From positions 1-64,000 of the IMG/VR virus record IMGVR_UViG_3300030329_005959: DNA of 64,000 nt; one strand, written 5' to 3'. This document shows, piece by piece, positions 59,841 through 64,000 of the stretch. Position 1 is the first letter of the stretch. Each line of letters opens with the position of its first letter. Below the pieces are notes generated by a model. It worked only from the letters and a program-made list of their open reading frames with translations. It searched no databases and was not told the origin of the DNA. A program made the translations under genes and the position numbers. The stretch is from a virus.

Positions 59841-62267
59841 ATGGGTCTAACTGATTTCAATTTAACACCAAAAGCAAAAAAAGGGTTAAAAGACGCCAAA
59901 AAATTCGCAGAAGCCAACGGACACGCGCTTGTAACTACCGAGCACCTAATTTACGGGTGCTTAGTTAATTTATCAGATAGCTGTGCCTTAAAACTTAAAG
60001 GATATGGGGTTCCTCTTGAACAAAAGGAATTTGTTAAAATCTTCAAAGATTACGCCTCTAAAAATACAAAGATTTTTGAATCTACAAAGGGGCAAGGAGG
60101 CTGGCACGAAGATGTTAACGAAGTAATTCTTTTCGCCAAAGAGTTTTCCGACCAGTTTGACAGTTACTTTATTGGTGTTGAGCACATTTTGTATGTGATT
60201 TTAGACATGGAAGGCCCGTTTATCGCGCATTTGCGGGAAAACGCCATTGATCCCCTTCACGCAAAAGATGTAATAGAAACTCATGTTTTAGAAAGTAGCA
60301 TCCCCCCCACAGACCAAATAAAAAATATTTTACAGATTCAGGGTAAAAGAAATTTTTCCCTCCAAGAAGAGGAGCAGCGCCCCGTAAGCCACTTAAGCAA
60401 GTATTGCATCAATCTTAATGAACGCTTTCTAGATAAACAATCCTCTAAAATTTCAGGTAGAGACGATGAGACTAACGAACTAATAGAAATCCTCTCCAAA
60501 AAAAATAAAAGTAACGCTATTTTGGTCGGGGAGGCTGGAGTCGGTAAAACTGCGATTGTGGAGGGGTTAGCCCAACGTATAGTTTCCCAAACGGTGCCTC
60601 CCCACATGTCCCTAATGCAAATCTGTGGGGTTGATATCAGCGCTATGGTTGCTGGCACTAAATACAGGGGAGAGTTTGAGGAGAGATTCAAGTCCCTTAT
60701 CTCAGAAGCAGAAAAAGAACCTAATATAATTTTATTTTTTGACGAAATACACACAATCATCGGAGCGGGTAATTCGGAAGGGGCCGTAGACGCATCTAAT
60801 ATGTTAAAACCTGCTTTAGCAAGGGGCGACATAAAATGCATAGGCGCTACTACCTCCCAAGAGTATAAGAAGTTTTTTGAGAAGGATACAGCCATGAAAA
60901 GAAGGTTTGACAAAATCGTGGTGGAGGAACCTTCCAAAGCAGATACTAAAAAAATAGTAATGGAGGCTCTTCCTTTTTATGAGGATTTTCACCACGTTGA
61001 TTACAAAGAAGAAGATATCGACACCATCCTAGATCTGGCTGAAAAATTTTTAAGCAATAAAAGGTTTCCCGATAAAGCTTTTGATTTAGTGGATCAAATC
61101 GGAGCGAGGACTAGAATCAAGTATGTCCCCGTTTCCTCTCAAATGGCTTCTGCGAGGAAAAAATTCTGTGACTTCTTAGTCAAGAACGGGGAGGACAAAG
61201 AATTAAATGAGGAACAATTTACCGTTCTCTTAAAAGATTACCTGCAAGAACTCGCGGCGAGCGGGAAACCAAAAGGACGTAAGCAAAAAATACGACAGAA
61301 GGATATAATCGCTGTCTTTACTGAAAAAACAGGCTTGTCGCCCAAGACTATTGCTAAAAACAATTCAGCGTTTATCAATTTCCCCAAACACATGAATAGT
61401 GAGATATTTGGTCAAGAAGAGAATATCGAGACCATCCATAATGCTTTGTCTTGCGCTAAAGCGGGGCTGAATGACCCCCAGAAACCACTTTCTAACTTTT
61501 TGTTTATAGGGGGCACCAGTGTAGGTAAAACTTTCACTGCTAAGAAAATAGCTAAATATTTTTATGGCAATGAAAAGTCCTTTTTACAACTTAACATGAG
61601 CGAATACCAAGATAAAACAGCTATCTCTAAGCTTATAGGAGCCAACGCAGGTTATGTGGGTTACGAGGACGGAGGACTTTTGACAGAGTTTGTTCGTAAT
61701 AACCCCAACTGTGTCGTTCTATTTGATGAGGTGGAAAAATGCGACCCTAAAATCTTGGACTTATTACTACATATTTTGGATGAAGGTTATGCCACAGACA
61801 ACTTAAATAGAGAAATTGATTTTCGAAGAACAGTTATTGTTATGACCTCTAATATTGGTCACAGCGAAAAATCTAAACGAAGTATGGGATTCGTTCCTAC
61901 CCAAGAAACAGACTCGGACATTTACAAAAAATCTCTAGAAAAGCATTTGCGTCCTGAATTACTAGCCCGATTAGACGAAATACTTTTCTTTAACGAGTTA
62001 AATGATAGCCACCTTCTTAAGATTATTAACCAAGAACTTAAGCATATTGCGACTCGTCTCTTAGATAGAGGTATCGAACTAAGCTATAACTCCAGTGTAA
62101 AAAAACTTATTTTTAATAAAGCGAAAAGGAAAAACAGTCATGCTAGGCAGATTAAAAACCTAGTTAAAAGCACTATTCAAGTTCCTCTGTCTGAGTTTAT
62201 TGTAAAAAATCGCAAAATAGAGAAAATTTCTCTTAAAGTAGTTGACAAATCGCTAGCATTTATATAA
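59841..62267 (+). CDS. clpA: ClpA/ClpC-type AAA+ unfoldase
   Basis: 808 residues with two AAA+ rings and an N-domain (ALVTTEHLIYGCL and YFIGVEHILYVIL, about 30-42 and 110-122). D1: Walker A GEAGVGKT, Walker B ILFFDEIH, GATTSQEY. D2: GGTSVGKTFTA, VVLFDEVEK, MTSNIG, RPELLARLDEILFF. The MGF tripeptide in SKRSMGFVPT lies where ClpA has IGL, the loop that docks ClpP. No M-domain is present, so it is ClpA-like rather than ClpB. ATG 59838 is an alternative start. No clpP is in the window; the host protease may be used. Confidence 0.9.
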   Translation: MGLTDFNLTPKAKKGLKDAKKFAEANGHALVTTEHLIYGCLVNLSDSCALKLKGYGVPLEQKEFVKIFKDYASKNTKIFESTKGQGGWHEDVNEVILFAKEFSDQFDSYFIGVEHILYVILDMEGPFIAHLRENAIDPLHAKDVIETHVLESSIPPTDQIKNILQIQGKRNFSLQEEEQRPVSHLSKYCINLNERFLDKQSSKISGRDDETNELIEILSKKNKSNAILVGEAGVGKTAIVEGLAQRIVSQTVPPHMSLMQICGVDISAMVAGTKYRGEFEERFKSLISEAEKEPNIILFFDEIHTIIGAGNSEGAVDASNMLKPALARGDIKCIGATTSQEYKKFFEKDTAMKRRFDKIVVEEPSKADTKKIVMEALPFYEDFHHVDYKEEDIDTILDLAEKFLSNKRFPDKAFDLVDQIGARTRIKYVPVSSQMASARKKFCDFLVKNGEDKELNEEQFTVLLKDYLQELAASGKPKGRKQKIRQKDIIAVFTEKTGLSPKTIAKNNSAFINFPKHMNSEIFGQEENIETIHNALSCAKAGLNDPQKPLSNFLFIGGTSVGKTFTAKKIAKYFYGNEKSFLQLNMSEYQDKTAISKLIGANAGYVGYEDGGLLTEFVRNNPNCVVLFDEVEKCDPKILDLLLHILDEGYATDNLNREIDFRRTVIVMTSNIGHSEKSKRSMGFVPTQETDSDIYKKSLEKHLRPELLARLDEILFFNELNDSHLLKIINQELKHIATRLLDRGIELSYNSSVKKLIFNKAKRKNSHARQIKNLVKSTIQVPLSEFIVKNRKIEKISLKVVDKSLAFI

Positions 62268-62270
62268 TAT
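62242..62270 (+). promoter_or_regulatory. Sigma70 promoter, leaderless type
   Basis: Perfect TTGACA (62242-62247), 17 bp, TAATAT (62265-62270), 6 nt, ATG 62277. It lies in the end of the clpA-like gene. The predicted start is the A of the ATG. Confidence 0.75.
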
Positions 62271-62276
62271 ACCCAT

Positions 62277-62501
62277 ATGAAACGAGTAAACACTAGAGTC
62301 ATGAGAGCGATCCGCAACACCAAAGGTAGGTTTTTCGGTCTCTACACTTCGCAGGGTGAAACCTTGAATGCCCAGCTGTCAGGAGAAACCGATAACTACG
62401 TTAAGGTCTATGATCGCAATGCTCGCGAAGATCGCACTTTTGCTAAGACCAGCATTTGTGGGGTGCGTATCGCAGAACAAAATTTCGGCAAGGTATTTTA
62501 A
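62277..62501 (+). CDS. 74-residue basic beta-rich protein
   Basis: A short protein with many Arg/Lys and five short strands (GRFFGLYTSQGETLNAQLSGET, then YVKVYDRNAREDRTFAKTSICGVRI), which looks like an SH3-like or Sm-like barrel. It has its own sigma70 promoter and its own terminator, so it is a single-gene unit, probably strongly expressed. A regulator binding nucleic acid or host protein is likely; identity unknown. Confidence 0.7.
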   Translation: MKRVNTRVMRAIRNTKGRFFGLYTSQGETLNAQLSGETDNYVKVYDRNAREDRTFAKTSICGVRIAEQNFGKVF

Positions 62502-62525
62502 CCTCTGTCATACCTTACCGATATA

Positions 62526-62590
62526 AGAAGAAGTTGTTGCATCCTTCTTCTAAGAGTCAACCCCCTTGAAAAAGGGGGTTGATTTATTAT
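62526..62590 (+). terminator. Double hairpin terminator
   Basis: A first hairpin AGAAGAAG / CTTCTTCT (62526-62551) is followed by a strong one: TCAACCCCCTT / AAGGGGGTTGA (62557-62582) closed by a GAAA tetraloop, then T-rich TTTATTATT. The second is a clear intrinsic terminator for gene 62277. Confidence 0.85.
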
Positions 62591-62598
62591 TATAAGTA

Positions 62599-63663
62599 GT
62601 GAAACTCTCTTCTTTATTTAAAGACAAGGCTTATGCCTTTGCTCAGTCAGGCGACCCTGAAGACGATTGTAAGTTCGCTACAGCTCTTCTCAAAAAAACC
62701 AACCCTGAACTTAACATAAAACATCTCGCCCTGTGGTCAGTCACGGATTATTACGATGTTTTCATGATTTTAACTGCTAATCAAGAGCTTTTAAAATTAA
62801 AAATTTCTTTAAGTGATCCCGATCACGTTTTGGAAAAAGAAAGTGTTGTTTTAAGAAGAAGCCATTGTCCTGCTCTCCCTATTTTGGTGGATTACGGAAC
62901 AAGCAAAATAGGAGAAGAGGTTACTTATTTGTTGGCGCGTGTTCCTGCGGGAGAAAACGTGAGAAGTCAGGGCAGATCATGCTTAATAAATAATTTAGAT
63001 TTATTTCTTAAGAGTTATTGGGTGTTTGCTAAAAGCCACAACGTTAAACCCACTTATAAAAAAGTCATAACTTATTTTACAAAAAATTTAATACCTCAGA
63101 ATGTTTTAGGAAAAGAGTCTCTGGAGGCTTTAGAAGATTATACTGATTCTGATTTGTGCGAAAAATTTCTCTTAGATCTCCGTGCAGATATTCTATCTCG
63201 CTTTAAAGACATACAGAAAAAACTAAACAAAAAATGTCATGCGGCCTTGTCCCTTGATTCAATTTTTTATTATGGTGGGGGTTTTTATTTTGATGAACTG
63301 CATAATGTTTGTATGGGTCATCCTTATATAGACTTTTGTGATATGGTGATTGAATCAGGCAGTCCTCCCGAAAATGATATTTATTTATGGAAACAATTTT
63401 GTGACAGCGGCTCTTTCCCGCAGGACAGAGATCTGTATGATAAGATTTATCAACTATGCCTAAGAAAAAAGCTCGCTGATTTATTAATTTCATACATCAA
63501 AGAGGTTTATGTTTATGATTCTTTTCGATACGAAGAAATCTTCCATGTAGCTGATAGCTTTTCCCATGCCTATACTCGATTCCAAGAGATAGAATCTTTC
63601 TCAGAAAACAAAGATTTCATCATGAAAACGATTTGCGAGCCTATTTTTGGTGTAAAAGCATAG
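62599..63663 (+). CDS. Kinase-fold (APH-like) protein, probable pseudokinase
   Basis: 354 residues from GTG 62599, just after the terminator. The order resembles aminoglycoside-phosphotransferase folds: LLKLKISLSD (ATP-lysine strand, about 63-72), YLLARVPAGENV hinge (about 111-122), and a C-terminal HAALSLDSIFYYGGGFYFDELHNV segment (about 214-237) followed by GHPYIDFCDMV. Compared with HGDLxxxNIL, the catalytic Asp reads Ala and the Mg-binding Asn reads Ser, so activity is doubtful. The late DEL may keep a metal site. Role unknown, perhaps binding rather than phosphorylation. Confidence 0.45.
   Translation: MKLSSLFKDKAYAFAQSGDPEDDCKFATALLKKTNPELNIKHLALWSVTDYYDVFMILTANQELLKLKISLSDPDHVLEKESVVLRRSHCPALPILVDYGTSKIGEEVTYLLARVPAGENVRSQGRSCLINNLDLFLKSYWVFAKSHNVKPTYKKVITYFTKNLIPQNVLGKESLEALEDYTDSDLCEKFLLDLRADILSRFKDIQKKLNKKCHAALSLDSIFYYGGGFYFDELHNVCMGHPYIDFCDMVIESGSPPENDIYLWKQFCDSGSFPQDRDLYDKIYQLCLRKKLADLLISYIKEVYVYDSFRYEEIFHVADSFSHAYTRFQEIESFSENKDFIMKTICEPIFGVKA
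63650..63658 (+). promoter_or_regulatory. GTGTAAAAG motif
   Basis: GTGTAAAAG overlaps the last codons of the kinase-fold gene and is 7 nt before ATG 63666, within the usual spacing. Confidence 0.4.
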
Positions 63664-63665
63664 GT

Positions 63666-63878
63666 ATGCCCCTCCCCTCTCCAAGAGACAAAGAGAAACG
63701 TTCTGACTTTATGAACAGATGTATGCTTGATCTTGCGGGTAAAGAGGAGTTTAAGGACAACAAACAAAGAGCCGCTGTCTGCTATTCTCAGTTTAAGAAA
63801 GGGGCCAGTAAAGCCTCTGCAATAGTTGACGATGATGATGAGACTTTTTATTGTTTTTTAAAGGAGCCAAACAAATAA
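63666..63878 (+). CDS. Small phage protein with RAAVCYSQF motif
   Basis: 70 residues from ATG 63666. The layout PLPSPRDKEKRSDFMNRCM, then NKQRAAVCYSQF is found in many phage proteins, either alone or fused to head proteases and portals (K-x-S/D-x-F-x-x-C-M ... QR-A-AVC-Y-SQ). The two Cys could bind metal. It may be virion-associated. A GTGTAAAAG element precedes it. Confidence 0.65.
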   Translation: MPLPSPRDKEKRSDFMNRCMLDLAGKEEFKDNKQRAAVCYSQFKKGASKASAIVDDDDETFYCFLKEPNK

Positions 63879-63888
63879 CCAAAGAAAA

Positions 63889-64000
63889 ATGCCCGAAAAC
63901 AAAGAAACCAAATCAATTGACAGCAAGTTCTTAATCTCTTTAGGTATCGGGCTTGCTGTTCAAGCAGCGGGAATTGTATGGTGGGCTAGCAACTTACAAA
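63889..64000 (+). CDS. Small membrane protein, 3' end outside window
   Basis: ATG 63889, 37 codons to the window edge. A polar N-terminus (MPENKETKSIDSKF) is followed by a hydrophobic segment (LISLGIGLAVQAAGIVWWAS, about 15-34), probably one membrane helix with N-terminus inside. Similar small proteins with a following coiled coil are common in phages near lysis or structural genes; function unknown. Confidence 0.6.
   Translation, partial: MPENKETKSIDSKFLISLGIGLAVQAAGIVWWASNLQ

Noticed and set aside
59841-62267. ClpB disaggregase
   Set aside because: There is no coiled-coil M-domain between the AAA+ rings and an MGF docking tripeptide is present, which fits ClpA/ClpC rather than ClpB.

Overview
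The window is most of a tailed double-stranded DNA phage genome (Caudoviricetes) from an unidentified bacterial host. Terminase, portal, protease, capsid, neck, tail tube, a 2362-residue tape measure, a full replisome and nucleotide-metabolism genes lie almost gap-free. No tail sheath or contractile baseplate gene is visible, so a siphovirus is the simplest reading, though the window is not the whole genome. No rRNA, tRNA, CRISPR array, integrase or insertion sequence was found. Layout: (1) 1-1830 is a GC-rich, leftward block of very small genes with four near-identical sigma70-like promoters; its composition differs so much from the rest that it is either a distinct early region or a chimeric join. 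(2) 1986-15900, rightward: a small membrane protein, a tail-tube-like protein, PhoH, a zinc ribbon, a phage sigma factor, then packaging and head genes (candidate small terminase, ERCC4-type nuclease, TerL, portal, protease-scaffold fusion, decoration and major capsid protein, strong terminator, connector). (3) 15906-19508, leftward: tail tube, tail terminator, neck and head-closure candidates, an inverted module inside the late cluster. (4) 19554-31569, rightward: two related candidate tail chaperones, tape measure and tail-tip genes. (5) 31566-34328, leftward: FmdB-like protein, Hsp20, glycosyltransferase, SSB and a second sigma factor. (6) 34569-37619, rightward: class Ia ribonucleotide reductase. 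(7) 37639-50238, rightward: thirteen overlapping genes resembling the nonulosonic-acid islands that glycosylate bacterial flagellin (4,6-dehydratase, class-III aminotransferase, NeuB, cytidylyltransferase, GNAT, deacetylase, formyltransferase, methyltransferases, Gfo/Idh oxidoreductase, PhyH oxygenase and two Maf/DUF115-like proteins). (8) 50238-64000, rightward: RecA-like protein, nucleases, DnaB helicase, primase, a three-gene DNA polymerase III alpha with a proofreading exonuclease, a ClpA-like unfoldase, a terminator, a kinase-fold protein and small genes. Expression: three signal classes recur. Sigma70-like promoters (TTGCGT or TTGACA, 16-17 bp, TATACT-like) serve the left block, the sugar island, gene 62277 and the leftward sigma/ssb operon. 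Except at the sigma/ssb operon and at 19554, their -10 box ends about 6 bp before ATG, so transcripts should be leaderless. A GTGTAAWAT element stands mostly 5-7 nt before the first gene of many late or middle transcription units and may be read by a phage sigma factor. Internal genes use Shine-Dalgarno sites or ATGA/TTGA-type overlaps. The strongest candidate for an undescribed system is the phage-borne nonulosonic-acid/Maf island. The leaderless architecture with two phage sigma factors, the nuclease-like domain in the tape measure and the split polymerase are next.
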